64,000 nt of DNA from Stromatinia cepivora. Taxonomy: Eukaryota > Ascomycota > Leotiomycetes > Helotiales > Sclerotiniaceae. The notes beneath the pieces were generated by a model. That model saw only the letters and a program-made list of their open reading frames with translations. It ran no database searches and had not been told where the DNA came from. Positions 1 to 12,683 of this stretch are shown one piece after another; positions within the stretch are counted from its first letter, which is position 1; every line of letters begins with the position of its first letter. Made by a program: the position numbers and the translations under genes. The DNA lies in NCBI GenBank assembly GCA_014898415.1, contig RCTD01000001.1, positions 4,030,001 to 4,094,000 on the forward strand, read 5' to 3'.

Positions 1-3000
1 ATTCACAGGCACGAGTGGTACTCCAGAGGTCAATTGACTGTCTTAAATCGAGACCCCCGTCGGACAGGAAATCCGGTCTTATATCTATGAAACTAGAACG
101 GATGGCGGATCTTTCTAAAACTACGGGCCGATTTGACGAACTTTTCAAAGCTCTTGTCATGTTACGAGATGAGATGGTAGAGAACGGTGTCTTATGCAAG
201 GTTGTTGAAGGTGCCAGAAATCTATCAATCCGCAAGGCCTGGGAATATAGTGACGATGCGCCAGTTCTTGCTCGAACTATACAGTCTCTGGTAAAGGTAT
301 ATCTTAATCATCCAGAAGTTTCTGCCGAGCCTTGGCTTTTTGGTGTTTCCTGGACGGATGAGCAAAAGGGTGCTGTTCTTGAGCATCAATTGGACATATT
401 GGCTGGCCTGACCAATCCTACTTCTGTTGCTGTGGATTTAAAATGCAAAGTGTTTGATAACCTCATCTCTGTGTACGACTTAAACCGATACCCCGTTCGC
501 AGACTACGAGCAATGACCATATTTCAACATTCGCATGATAAACAACCAGACGGTTCTATGTTCGATACGCTCGAAGCGCTTATGACCAAGTCTATCGATA
601 TCGAAACATCTCAGGATTCCGGTTTAGCAGGTTACTTAAGGCACTGGGTGGCTATGGCAATGAGTATAATTGAACTTCAAAAAGATGAAATTAGCATCAA
701 AATTCTGAACAACTGCATCGTGAACTGGCGAAATATTCGTTCTGGTGTTGAAAGCCTCGCGGCTATGCAGCTTCGCATTGAAAATATTCCACAGCTCTTG
801 CTCCACTTACAATCGCTTGTCAATTTCATGGAAATGAGAGGTCTTGAAACTGACAAGCTTGTCGTTCTTCGACTTATTGCCGATTACAATGAGCTCTACT
901 GTGAAGTAGCTGGTCACAACGACATTGTGTCAACCTACAGTGCCTTAGGTCTCTCATGGCTCCAACTTGGATATTCTGGAAAAGCTGGATTAGCATTGGA
1001 CAAAGCCCAAAGCTTTAGCTTGCGCAGCGATCTTGGCGCCAAAACGGACCTTCACATTGCGTACTCACAATATATGTTAGCACTTGGAAATCTTGAAAAA
1101 TGGTATGTCTACAAATTTTGATCCTCCAGACCCTACTGACACGTCATAGTCAATTTCATTTAGAATGTGCTGAAGGAGCCTTCATTCTGGAGCGAAAAGA
1201 GATAGAAGAAGATAAAGCACCACTCAGTCTCCAAGAAAAGACTCGACTGAACTGTGTGGTGGCGAAAGCTTCTCTGATTCGATCGATGCTTGCCATTGAA
1301 CAGGGAGGCTCAGAATCTGCTCTTATTCATGCTAAGCAGAGCGTTAGGTTGATTAGACGGGCCTGGGCTACCACCGAAGCAATCCTTCGGAAAAAGAAGC
1401 TAGCGGCTGTGCCCAAAGAAGATGCGGAAAAGGTAGCACATGAACTGTCCCAACTAGATATTTATACAAACAAAATAGCAGATCAGCCTCAACAACAAGA
1501 TAGCCCATCAGGAATTGGGTTTTGGCCACTAGTCAGCCCTCTTTTTCAGGGACTGGTCCATTTATCCAATTTATACGCCCATCATGGATTATTCCAAGAG
1601 ACATTGCATTATGGAGAGCAAGCCCATGAACTCATTAAAGCATTCAATTTTGATGGGCAGACTGCAATAGCTTTAGCAACACTTGGAAGCATTTGGACTA
1701 AAGCCGGGGATCTAGACAAGGGCACCGATTACCTTCTGGACGCCGAGAAATACTATAAGAATGGTATCAAGGGCAAAAGTTCGGTGACTGTTGCATGTCA
1801 AGTAGGCCGTCTCCGTGGAATGCTTGGAGATCGTAAAGCTGAAATTGCATGTTTGGAAGAAGCAAACCAGACTCTCAAAACTCTCATAGACCCTACATTT
1901 CTTGCAGCTCTGGAATCAGGTAGTACTGGCGAACAGGAGACTCCTGATACACTGGAACCCGGAATGCAAAAGCTCGAAATATCGAAGCGAAAAGCGCCAG
2001 TCGCTCGGAAAACCACTATGCGAAAAAAAATGCCAGTTCCCCGAAAACCTGTCGTTCGTTCCAAAACTCCAACTCCAATTGAATCATCCGTCAGCACAGA
2101 GTGTCCTCAATTAGACTCACTACGAGCAAATATTCTGTGGCAATTAGCTGACGCTTTAATGAGCGTGAAAAGAAGGAATGAAGCACAGGTTTTCTTGGAG
2201 GAGGCCAGCAAATACTCTAACAGCCAGTTGGATGAGGTATATCAAGGCCTCTCGGAAGCTAGATGTTTGCTTGTGCGCTGCATGGAGCAAATGGCCTCCG
2301 ATCCAGTATATTCTGTGCTTCAAGACTCAACGCTCTCATTTCCATCAGTTGTCGGAACTCTAAAAGGCAGCAAGGGCCATGTCGAAAAACCAACCTTTGC
2401 ACATCAATCACCGCCAAGAAAAACTCAAGCATCGAAGAGTAGTCGTGGAGCAAAGAGCCCAGCTCCAGATAGTCTTTTTGACAAGTTGCACCGAGCTCAA
2501 GAAATTCTGGTCGAAACTTATCCAGTTGCATTCCTCGTTGCTCCAATCTCTGTCATGCACAAGATCACGTCTCTTTTAAATAATGTTTCTATTCTGCTAT
2601 CTGCTGCAGGGCCAATCAAAGGAAGATCTCAACCTGGCCTTGCAAGTTGCTCCATTGATTCTGCGCGAACTCTAGCATTCCGCAGAGAGCGTAAAGTCAT
2701 TTTACAGGAGACTTGTATCCCAGAACTGGATGATCTTCGTTGGCCAGATTGTGGGGCTATGTCACGGCGATCAAGTCTTGGGGCTTCATTGTCATTCTGT
2801 GACATCCCGAAATTTCAGAAAGAATATATAGATATCCTACCTAAAGCATGGACTGCCTTATCAATATCTTTGAGCGAGAATCGTCAAGAACTTTCTATTA
2901 CTAAATTACAAACTGGCCATAGTCCGTTTGTGCTCCGTCTACCTCTGGGGCGTAACAATTCTATGGATGCGGATGAAGAAGTGTTTGGTTTTGAACAAGG

Positions 3001-4336
3001 AAAATGCGAGCTCTTGGATATTATTGATTCCGCGAAAGCTAACTCACAAAGCGGTCCTAGCAGAACAGGTCGTGAAGCTAAACTTGCTTGGTGGGCAGAA
3101 CGTGAAGAATTAGACTCCCGCCTTAAGGATTTACTAGAGAATATTGAGAAAGTGTGGTTGGGAGGTTTTGCAGGAATATTTTCTCAATACACCAGAAAAT
3201 CAGATTTACTTGCTCGCTTCCAGAAATCCTTCGAAAATGTACTCGACAAGCATCTCCCTTCTCGTCGAAAGAGTAAGAGAAATTCTGGACCTCGTGTTAC
3301 TTTGGACAGCAGAATTCTGGAGTTATTCGTTGGTCTTGGAGATCCGACAGCAGATGATTGTGACTTTTCGGAGCAATTGACCGATCTTTTGTATTTCGTG
3401 GTTGACGTTCTGCAATTCCATGGAGAATTGAATGCCTATGCGGAAATTGATTTTGATTCAATCGTCATTGAAATTCATGATGCTCTTCGTTGCTACCACG
3501 AAGCTGCTCACAGTTCGAGTCAGAACGAAGAAGGGAAGCATACTATCCTAATATTAGACAAAGCTCTTCATATCTTCCCATGGGAATCACTACCCTGTAT
3601 GGAAGGTCTAGCAGTCTCACGTCTACCCTCACTTGGCTGTCTTCGAGACCGGATCTCCAAACAACAAAAAACGGCAAGTGAAGGTCTCGAGGGACATTAC
3701 ATCGATCGCAATAATGGCGCCTATATCCTCAACCCCGAAGGGGATCTGAAAACTACTCAAGCCACCTTCCAAGCTCCGCTCGAAGCACTTCCCTCCTGGT
3801 CCGGCATCACCAACCGTGCGCCGTCTGAAGAAGAAATGAAATATGAATTGCAAAATAAGGACGTCTTCTTGTATTTCGGTCATGGAAGCGGAGGACAATT
3901 CATTCGTTCAAAAGAAATTCGCAAGATGGAAAAATGTGCAGTCGCGATCTTGATGGGCTGTAGTAGTGGTGCGCTCACCGATTATGGAGAGTTTGAGTTG
4001 GGAGGACAGCCGGTGCATTATATGCATGCGGGGAGTGCGGCATTAGTGGCAACGTTGTGGGATGTCACGGATAGGGATATTGATCGGTTTGCGGGAAAGA
4101 TGTTGGAGGGATGGGGTTTGTTGGGAAGTGAGGGTGAGAAAGCGGAAGCAAAGGAGAAGAAAGAAGGGAAGGGTAGAGGAAGGGGAAAGAAAGTTAAGGC
4201 GGAGAGGGATGAGGAGCATGGGGGAAAATTATCTTTGGTTGAGGCCGTGGCAAAGGCGAAGGGGGCTTGTAAATTGAAGTATCTCAATGCGGCTGCGGTT
4301 TGTGTTTATGGTATTCCGGTTTATATTAGGAACTAG
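1..4336 (+). CDS. ESP1: Separase (peptidase family C50), 5'-truncated by the window edge
   Basis: Separase is the cysteine protease that cleaves the cohesin subunit Scc1/Rad21 at anaphase onset, after securin is destroyed. Two exons are visible: frame open from position 3 to 1102, then 1150-4336, joined across a 47 nt intron (GTATGT donor, CTGAC branch-like site, TAG acceptor) that completes a Cys codon. About 1,430 residues are present and the frame is open at base 3, so the N-terminus lies outside; fungal separases are usually longer. The C-terminal protease domain is clear: an FPWESLPC segment followed by SRLPSLGCLRDR, catalytic His in FGHGSGGQ (codon 3881) and catalytic Cys in MGCSSGA (codon 3959), 26 residues apart as in known separases. 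The rest is helical-repeat-like sequence with a basic linker (around 1980-2090). A Lys/Glu/Gly-rich stretch interrupts the domain near 4130-4215. Confidence 0.95.
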
Positions 4337-5419
4337 TGTTGTATAGGCGGTTGGGTGTATATAGCATAGGGAAGAAGAGAGTATGAATATGCTGGAAAGA
4401 AAATAGGTATTTGATGGAGTGGTGTGTGGATAGGGTTACGGTCTTTACGGTATGGTTATGGCTATGATTATGGCTATGATTAGAGAACTGGTATGGAGTA
4501 TATCCCTTTTAGTGATACTGTCTTTAGTATTCTATTATCAATGAAAGTTTTTATATGATTAATGAGTAAATCGCTTCTCTCTTTGCTGAATGATAGTAAA
4601 TGAATAATAAATAATACGCGTTGTATTCTGTTATGTTATGAGAGTTTTACCTCATCAGCCAGAGTATAAGTACCGGAAAGTTTTTTAACATACACACACA
4701 CGCACACATCCATCATATCATATATAGCACCTGAATTTCAGTATCACAAAACCATTCATTCTATTCTACTCATTTCTATTCAGTTCTGTTTTCAGAATAA
4801 CCAAAAAAAAGGAAGAAGAAGAAGAAGAAGAAGAAGAAGAAGAAGAAGAAGAAGAAGAAGAAGAAGAAGAAGAAGAAGAAGAAGAAGAAGAAGAAGAAGA
4901 AGAAGAAGAAGAAGAAGAAGAAGAAGAAGAAGAAGAAGAAGAAGAAGAAGAAGAAGAAGAAGAAGAAGAAGAAAAAGGCAGAGGGAAAATGCCTCTCTAC
5001 TCCTACTCCTATTCCACTCCAAATCGATACTATACTATACTATCTATACACCACAACCTCGAATCTCCAATCTCCAATTAGAAAAAAAATCAGCAAGGAA
5101 AAGAGAAAAATCATATTGGTAGGTAGCTCGCTCAACTATCCATTCCCAGAACCTTCATATTCGCCATTTCGTATTCATTCATATCAATTGCATTCCGATT
5201 TCCGAATTTCCCCTTTCCTCTCCATTTTCATGACCATCAAAAAACAAAACGCCGTATACACCATCCTTAGCCGTGGCCCATATCATTCCATCCATTCCAT
5301 CCATTGCACCCACCTAAAGCAAACACCTATGACCCGCAGTCCACAGATATCTTTCTCAAATGATCCCCCTATAATTTTTCCTCCCGTATACATCGCATCA
5401 CCTGCATGATCTTCTACCT
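4337..5419. other. Gap between separase and ATG27 3' ends, with a GAA repeat
   Basis: The two flanking genes converge here. The interval holds their 3' regions, a CA-rich patch near 4693-4708 and the GAA tract listed separately. No coding exon is supported; the open frames present are low-complexity. Confidence 0.6.
4812..4973. repeat. (GAA)54 trinucleotide microsatellite
   Basis: An uninterrupted run of 54 GAA units between the convergent 3' ends of the separase and ATG27 genes. It is a pure purine/pyrimidine tract. Read in frame it gives poly-Lys, poly-Glu or poly-Arg on one strand and poly-Leu, poly-Phe or poly-Ser on the other, which explains a long spurious frame on the minus strand. 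Confidence 0.98.
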
Positions 5420-7046
5420 CTAATCATCCCACTCCTCATCCAATTGATCGATCAAACGATTTTCATCCTCGCTCCCCGAATTTCTTCTCCCACTTTCATT
5501 CGCACTAATGCCCCTATCTCTTCCATTTCCACCTCTCCCACCATTACCACTTCCCGAGTTACCATTTGCTGAGATACTCAAGACATTGTATCCCCTATGA
5601 GTAGGTAAACATCTGGCACATGATGATGTTGCGATGATGAAAATATCCTATTTGAAGAAAAATATACTGTTAGTTATGCTTTTTGCCAAGATTTTGTTCT
5701 GCTGTATAACTAGGTAGGTGGATAGCTTTATGCTGAAATAAAAAAGAACAAGAAAATGTGCGATGGTTATATGTGAATATGAATATTGATTGAATTTAAC
5801 ACGCTTGTGAGGGTTTGTATTGCGAAAGGTAGTGCAAAAGGAAATGTGATATTCTTTGATTGAAACGCCGGGTATTGTATGCTACAATGCTGAATGCCTA
5901 TCCTAACTGCAGCCTGAAAACCGAAAAGAAACGCTATGCTGAATGCCGCTGCTCGCTCGCGCATCAATTTTTGATATATAAAGATCTTGTCCTCCCACAT
6001 GAGAGAACTTGTATTCCGCGTATGGAATTACTCGGAACGTATGTACGACTTCTGCGATCTGCGACTCGACATCCCCCTCACTTCCATAGTCGGTAAAATG
6101 GACGTGCCATCCCTAACGGACGCTACACGGGGAAAGACTTGGTACTTGGATCTCATAAAACATTTTTGCCCGCTCACCTTTATGAAATTTCCTATCCCAG
6201 CCCAGAAGCTATAATTGGGCAATTGTCTCCACCCTCTTGCATGCGCGACGTTTCGTTGGTAAAAGACACCACCGAGGAAGTATACCATGATGGCAATAAC
6301 TCCTATGATGGCGAAGACAGCACCGGGACCCACAGTCTGTTTGGCAGGTTCGGAGCCTCCACATGCAGCTTGTGAGCGCACTTCGAAGAAGTACGCGCAT
6401 TCTTGCGGATCGGTGCCTACGTACGAGGCGGACGCCGTGGCGAGTGGATCTTTCTCACAATGGAAAGATATGATGCTGGATTTTCGGCGTATTGATTTAT
6501 CATCATCATCGTCATCGTCGTCGTCATCATCCCAGCTTCTTTTCTTGTTCTTTCCTCCACATGGTGATCCATTCGTATACTCCAGAACGAGCTTTCTTCC
6601 GCGGAGGGTTAGATTCCCCGATTGTTGTCTGAAGCACGCTGGTTAATATTGTTCTCCAAGGGAATCGAACATAGACCCACTTACCCTACAGAATACTTCT
6701 TTCCCTCAAACTCATAGAATGCGCTCACATTCCGCCAATGATTTTTGTCCACCCCAACAACATCTTTCACCCCTTCTACCACCGGCGTGCATACATTCAG
6801 TGTAAAATTTCCTTTGTAATCATATCCCCTCGCATGCCAATCATCCGTCTTCGCATTTTTGGCAGGTTTCTTCCCTTCTTCCGGAGGTTGTATGGATAAT
6901 GGTCTCAAATCAAAGAAAGATCCGGTCGTCGATGAAATTGTACACGGGTCTACAGGCTTGGGTTTCTTGTCTTCCGAGGCACCTTCTACTCCAATGTGCA
7001 AGGCAAGTCCAAGCAGGAGGGCCGAGGGTAGAGAGGTAAATCGCAT
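5420..7046 (-). CDS. ATG27: Autophagy-related protein 27 (Atg27)
   Basis: Atg27 is a single-pass membrane protein that cycles between Golgi, endosome, vacuole and pre-autophagosomal sites and helps Atg9 traffic. Three exons read from the minus strand: 7046-6685, 6628-6178 and 5647-5420, total 346 aa. The start gives a signal peptide (MRFTSLPSALLLGLALHIGV). The lumenal part has the mannose-6-phosphate-receptor-like features of the family: DPC, FDLRPLS, Asn-rich sites (NFTLNVC, NVSAF, NLTLRG) and paired cysteines (SPCGG, FHCEKDP, QECAYFFEV, ACGG). One membrane span (about AVFAIIGVIAIMVYFLGGVF) precedes a short tail containing HARGWRQLPNY and ending in LIDQLDEEWDD. An 11-residue Asp run follows KKRSW. 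Intron 1 is 56 nt; intron 2 is 530 nt, long for this genome. All junctions preserve frame with GTAAGT/GTGAGC donors. Confidence 0.93.
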
Positions 7047-10000
7047 GTTGGTTGGTCTGGCGCGACAGGGTTTTGGGAATATGAGTACCTCCACTATTTG
7101 GGGCGGTGTGAATGTCGAGAAGTAGTATCTATAGAAACAAATTGGACTTGTTGTATGAAGTTCGAGTAGCTCATCCGATATATGATGTTGGGTGAAACTC
7201 GAAGCTTCGTGATTCTCTCCAGGTACCGAGGAGGACACATAACGCCAATGCACCAAAAATAATGTTTTGGCGCTTATGATAACGATCACGTGCTGTTTGC
7301 AGTTCATGAAGCAATTAGAAGGTGTTGAGTATGAAGCTATTAAGCTAACTGTATGAACCCATTGGTAAAGAATTATAGGCAAACGATAGCAGTCATGATC
7401 ATTAATGAAAAGTTAAGGTGCTGTGAGGTCATTATCTGCAGTGTACCTACATAAAAATTTATAGCAAACCAGTTCGAACCCTATGGGGTTCCGTGTTAAC
7501 AAGAGATTGAGCCAACCATACATATAAAGCATGCTAGTGCTGAAAGTTGTTACAAAAATTAGTGAGCTCTTGTGCAGTCAGTTGGAATTACCAAGTCATC
7601 AAAAGCTCGACCAACCTCGCAATCTTATACTGTACCGGTGAGTAGCTTCGGGACCTTCGGGACAAATTAACATGTGGAACCATAGAAGTGTTCTTCTAGT
7701 GCTAAGTGACCCTGTAGCATAGTCGTCGTTCGGTGTTGCAGTAATCGCCATTTCAAATTGACAGAGTATTTCGGATATAGGCTGAAAGAAAGCATAGAAT
7801 CGTGAAGTAACATGCCTCCTCATTTGCAAACTGTCCTTTTCATTTAAACACGTCATGGATCAATGTATTAGACTGCTGGAGGGCGGGGAATACCCATTGA
7901 AGATATCCATACACGAGTATCCCACAGTTTCGGTTCTCGAGTCCCTATCAACATCGAGACGCCCGTAAAGGGATCGAGTCGATGATGGGTCGACAACATA
8001 AGACTCGGTCAAAACCCAGCAAGCCGTTTGTTGGTAAGCTAAAGGGCCTTTTTTTTCGGATCCGGTCTCGAACTAAATCTTAGGGTCCATTCTTTCTATC
8101 CGCCTCCCAAGACCCAAAGACAACTTCAAGAATTTTAGAAGGGCTTTGTTTTGTCGCTCTGTACTTCATCTTATCACGCGGCAAGTAGCCGCAGCTGTTC
8201 AAGGGCGCATGATGGTCATAGATGCCGACCCATTTACTTGACCGATGAATTGCTGTATCGGTGTGAATGTGAATGAATCAGTATTGAAAGTGGGTGAAGC
8301 CTGAAGGTGACTGACTGTCAATTTGGCCTCGCCATATGAAACGTCAGCCATAATATATTCTCTCAAGGATTGGGTCATATGTTGATGGGGCTTTCAAGGT
8401 CCATGGATCATGAGATATGGATTTTACCGTCTAGCCTTAAGACCTTTGAGGATATGAAAAACGAAATATCAAGTCCCACAGTCTCTCCGATGGATCTACG
8501 CTATACAATTCAACATCATTGAAACCTTAAAATAACAAAAGTGGGATGATACTTCGATATGTCATGGTATAGATAGAGATACTGTGCTTTAAGGGTTCAA
8601 TCATCGTGATAATTACGGAGTACAGCCTTATAGCAGCTATCAATGTATTGGTCAATTGAAAATTAGTGCGACGACAGCCAAAGAGAAGGCTTTCAATACG
8701 GGTGCAACGTTCCTGGCTATACCTTCTGAAATAGGACAATTTTGTAGATAAGGCTCCGTGGAGATATGTTTGACGTGATCAGTAAGCTTTATGCAAGAGA
8801 GAAACTCAAACAACCAACCATAATCATCTCCATCGCATGGGAAGTACAAGGGTGTCTGTTCAAGGTTAGGGGCTGAGTTTTTGGCTTGAACCCCAGATAC
8901 CAATTGGGAATCTACTATGTATTATAACTTACTTATAAGGGATGTAAAGTGCTGTGGAGAAGGAACTAGATGTACGCGCTCAGCAATGAGCATCCGCAGT
9001 GATTGATCACTGACCGGTCGGTAGATGTGGGGAAACTTGCCCGTCTATAGAATCTGTACAGACCAGACTCCGTACAGTGTACACGGTACACGGCACACCT
9101 AAGCAGTATTTGAATTCGAATCTCCGTAAACCATAACCTTTTTAACCAATTATAATTCAAGATGGCGTTGACTTGCTCCATTGTCAGGTGCAGACTTGGC
9201 CGCCGCCTTGAGAAAATTTCTCTTTGGACGACATCAATTCATTCAAAGAGCAGGTTGCAGCCGAGTGAAAAGCCACGATAGGTAAGACTCCAATTGAACC
9301 TGGCGCAATGGATCAGGATGTGAAGTTTACCAGTTGGCAGGTGATCAAAATTATCCATGCTCTGTGATTGTGATTTGAAGACATCTCAATTCTCGAGTAA
9401 TTATTATGAATTTATGACGGCCATATCCGAATGATGGCTTTCAGTCAGATTCGACTTTTTGATGATCAAGTTGAATGACCAGATTCCCGGAAATAACATG
9501 GCTTACATTTTGATATTGAGGATGATATTTGGGGAGAATGGGAACTTTTGGCCAAGTTTAGCTGATAGGCAGTGAGTGAGTGGTAACTTGTAAGCATTGA
9601 GCAAAAAGAGGATGGTAAAATCCAAAGAAAACTATGCAAGCAAGCATTTACCATGGCGGTGGTAGGATGTAACAATAACTGGTCCCGTACCACTCATACA
9701 TGGTGAAAATTTTCAAGCGATGCCGATGTAAGTTTTATGCAATATATCCTTTCAGGCAAATCAAGTGCTAGGTAAGCAGACAAGCGAAGTGAACAAAATA
9801 GATGAATGACCAGTTTCTCAACGGTTTCTGAAAAGCCAAGTTTTGCATTCTCATGTTTGGTTGGTAGTGCTGCTGCTGATGGTTCGTTGATTTATATCGG
9901 TGGCTGATTGACTTATGCGTGCTCGGGTAATAATATACAGACCGTGTAGATGTACCTTTTATGGAAGCCATAAAGAAGATTTTTGGAAGCCCCATCAAGT

Positions 10001-11303
10001 TGGCATCAACAAAAGGTACGGAGTACAGCATACAGCATACAGCATACGATACCCACGATTCCGCAGCTGATCTAACCCTAGCTTAGTGATGCCGAGATAG
10101 CGCCACAATAGTTTTATATGGAGAAATATCCCTAATGAGGTTCCATTGAGGCAAGAATCGTGCATGCTGCTCTCTTATTTGCCTGTAACTTTGCTGCAAC
10201 TCGCTGCATTGCTCGTACCATGTTGGGTTTACATGTACAGTTAACTTTAATACCTCGAAACTCGATTACATACACATCAAAGCAGCAAGCAACAGTATCC
10301 AATTCTCCAATTCTCCAATTAAGAAACAGATACAGATACCTAAGTATTGATGCTCCATATTAAAATCTTTTGAATGGATTCATCAATAGTCGTCCTGGCT
10401 CTTTCGATGTTGTGCCTGGCTAACTGAATTCAAACATGCACAACGCAGAACTTTACCTTAGTAACTCCTCATCTGAGATCCCGAGCTGAATCCTCGTTGC
10501 CTTGTCTTGGATCACATTTTAGTCTGCCCGTAGATCATCAACATCAATCACCGTACTCCGTATAGCGTTTTCCAGCAACCTCAACAACGCCCCTCTTACC
10601 TTGGATGAATAAGTTGCCAAGATTACTTTCGTACAGGTAAACCTTGTCATTCAATTCAATCATATTGCATTTTTAGATGAATAGCCCGAGCCGCACCAGC
10701 GCCAGTCGCCAATACCCCCAAAACCTCTTCTCCGTTGGCGGAATCGAAAAAAACTAGTGGATCAAAAAGTTAGAAAGAATTCTAAGAGAACTAGAAACGT
10801 CCAAGGGTTCTTTCTTATTGTACCGTGCTTCCGATTCGGATCTAATGACACCCCTCCCTAAACGGTGAAAATATTCTCCTCCATCTAAAAGGAGGAGGCT
10901 CCTCAACTGAGTTTTCATTACACAACTTTTTGACCGAAGTCTTACATTCTCATTACTCTATATTTTGCTCTATCAAACACTTTCCACACTACATTGTAAT
11001 TGTATCCAGTCTCTATCACGCAATTGCCGGTTCATCTCAGGCTCTCAGCCTCGTACGCCATCCCTACCATATTTCCCAGTTCCCAGAATTGGAAAGTCAG
11101 TGGAACAACGCCTATAGGGCCATATCACATTAGACGCAACCTCGTTGTCCAAGCTTCTATCAGGCATTCGTGCTATACTGGTAGTGAGGTGCATTCACTC
11201 ATTTAATTCGTTTGGGCTCTGTAGAAATTGCCGAGGCCAATACCTGGGGTCAACAAAAAGGCGGGGTTAGAGTATCATAGTACCATAATCTCTCGTTATT
11301 GAA
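7047..11303. other. 4.3 kb gene-poor interval
   Basis: No gene could be supported on either strand. Open frames are short (at most 88 codons beyond the ATG27 upstream frame), overlap on both strands and lack recognisable motifs. The interval contains a three-copy heptamer TACAGCA (10024-10047) and three copies of the 9-mer TACGGAGTA or its complement (8614, 10017, 10554). The last kilobase probably contains the promoter and leader of the downstream bZIP gene. Confidence 0.5.
10024..10047. repeat. Heptanucleotide repeat TACAGCA x3
   Basis: Three tandem copies of TACAGCA followed by a partial copy, directly after a TACGGAGTA 9-mer. One of several 7-bp-unit microsatellites in the window. Confidence 0.85.
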
Positions 11304-12683
11304 ATGGCAGATACTTCAACAAACATGTCTATCGACACAAAAGAATCAGTCCGAGAGGGTACAGATGAATCTCTGGATGCTTCCACACCAGAAGCCGAGA
11401 CAGAACTTCCTCCAGAAAATATTGGTCAACAAAAAAGAAAGGGTGGCCGAAAACCTGTATGTTGACAAGATATACTTAGCCCTGTAGTACCTATTTGCTA
11501 ATGTGATCCCTCAGATTTATGCTACTTCAGAAGAACGTAAACAGCGCAATCGTCAGGCGCAAGCAGCGTTTAGAGAACGTCGTACCGAGTATATCAAGCA
11601 ACTTGAAGAAACAATTCGAGTTCATGAGACAAATCTTCATAATCTTCAGAATGCTCACAGAAGTGCCGCGGATGAGTGTTTGATGCTCCGGTACAAAAAC
11701 TCCCTCCTTGAAAGAATTCTTCTAGAGAAAGGTAATTATATCAGTTGAGCCTTCCTTTGAGAACAATCTAACTGCTTTGATAGGCATCGATGTCCAGGCC
11801 GAATTGCGGGCAAAGACAGGAAGTCCTCACCTTGGTCCAACCCACATGCACCAAAACATGGCTCAACCACCTACTGTTCAACGTGCTATTATGAATAGAC
11901 ATCATCAAGCTAGACGATCAAACTCGAGCATTGCACCAAAGCTTGAGCCCGGAGTTTCTTTTCATAACAATCAATCACCACAATCGAGGCCTACTCCATC
12001 ATCACATGCCTCATCGCCGACCACAAGCTCGCCAGGCTTCAACCATCAAGGCGTACTAACCCCACCTTCTTCTGACTCTCAAATGCAGCATCAACAGCAA
12101 CAGCAGCAACGCCTTCACGCCGCAAAAACGCAAGCACAGCATGCATTGTCTGGTACTACTGGACTTCTCGTTAATACTAGTGTGGGATCGCCATTAGGGG
12201 CAAAAGGGCAAGGAAATGGCAATGGCAATGGTGCGGGTAATACGGGAGGCGCTCCGGTAGCCCCTGCGTATTATCCGTCATTCCAAAATCATATTGAGCA
12301 ACTCGGCAAGCTGTCCCGTCCCCTGTTATCATTTTCTTTTTTTGGAACTATGTTCGTCCTAGATTGATTCCGTGAGTACAGAACAGGAGTACGATGCGCA
12401 AGCCGATATGGTTGACGATCAACCCGAAATCGCAGGCCCCGGGCCATACCCCGAACCGATTCCCGCTGGTCAACTCAACCAGCAACAGGGAAACCAACCG
12501 CAGCAACTCGGTCACCCCCCACACTCGCAAGGCATGCACGGCGAAAACGCCCCTCAAGCCTACAATTCGATGACACAGCTACTCGATCCATACGACCCGA
12601 TGCTCGATATGGATCCTTTCGGTCTTTCTGCAAGCATGCAATTTCCAACGCAATTCTCCTTCGATACGAGCTCAATGCGATGA
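11304..12683 (+). CDS. meaB: bZIP transcription factor, MeaB-like
   Basis: Four exons: 11304-11456, 11515-11731, 11784-12305 and 12382-12683, giving 397 aa. The basic region (KQRNRQAQAAFRERR) starts about 60 residues in and runs into a leucine-zipper-like segment, then ADECLMLRYKNSLLERILL and GIDVQAELR, a block typical of the fungal MeaB group. MeaB-type factors act in nitrogen metabolite repression (via nmrA in Aspergillus); the family link is from memory, so treat the function as probable. The rest is Gln/Ser/Pro/His-rich, as in an activation region. Introns 1 and 2 have GTATGT and GTAATT donors. The last intron has no fitting GT donor. A GC-AG intron (12306-12381, donor GCAAGC, acceptor TACAG) restores frame and yields HIEQLEQEYDAQADM. 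The gene stands alone with a long upstream interval. Confidence 0.82.

Noticed and set aside
4792..5022. Minus-strand ORF of about 55 leucines
   Set aside because: It is the (GAA)54 microsatellite read in one frame; no flanking protein-like sequence.
7465..7500. GTTCGAACCC, resembling a tRNA T-loop
   Set aside because: No matching T-stem, acceptor stem or anticodon arm could be formed on either strand.
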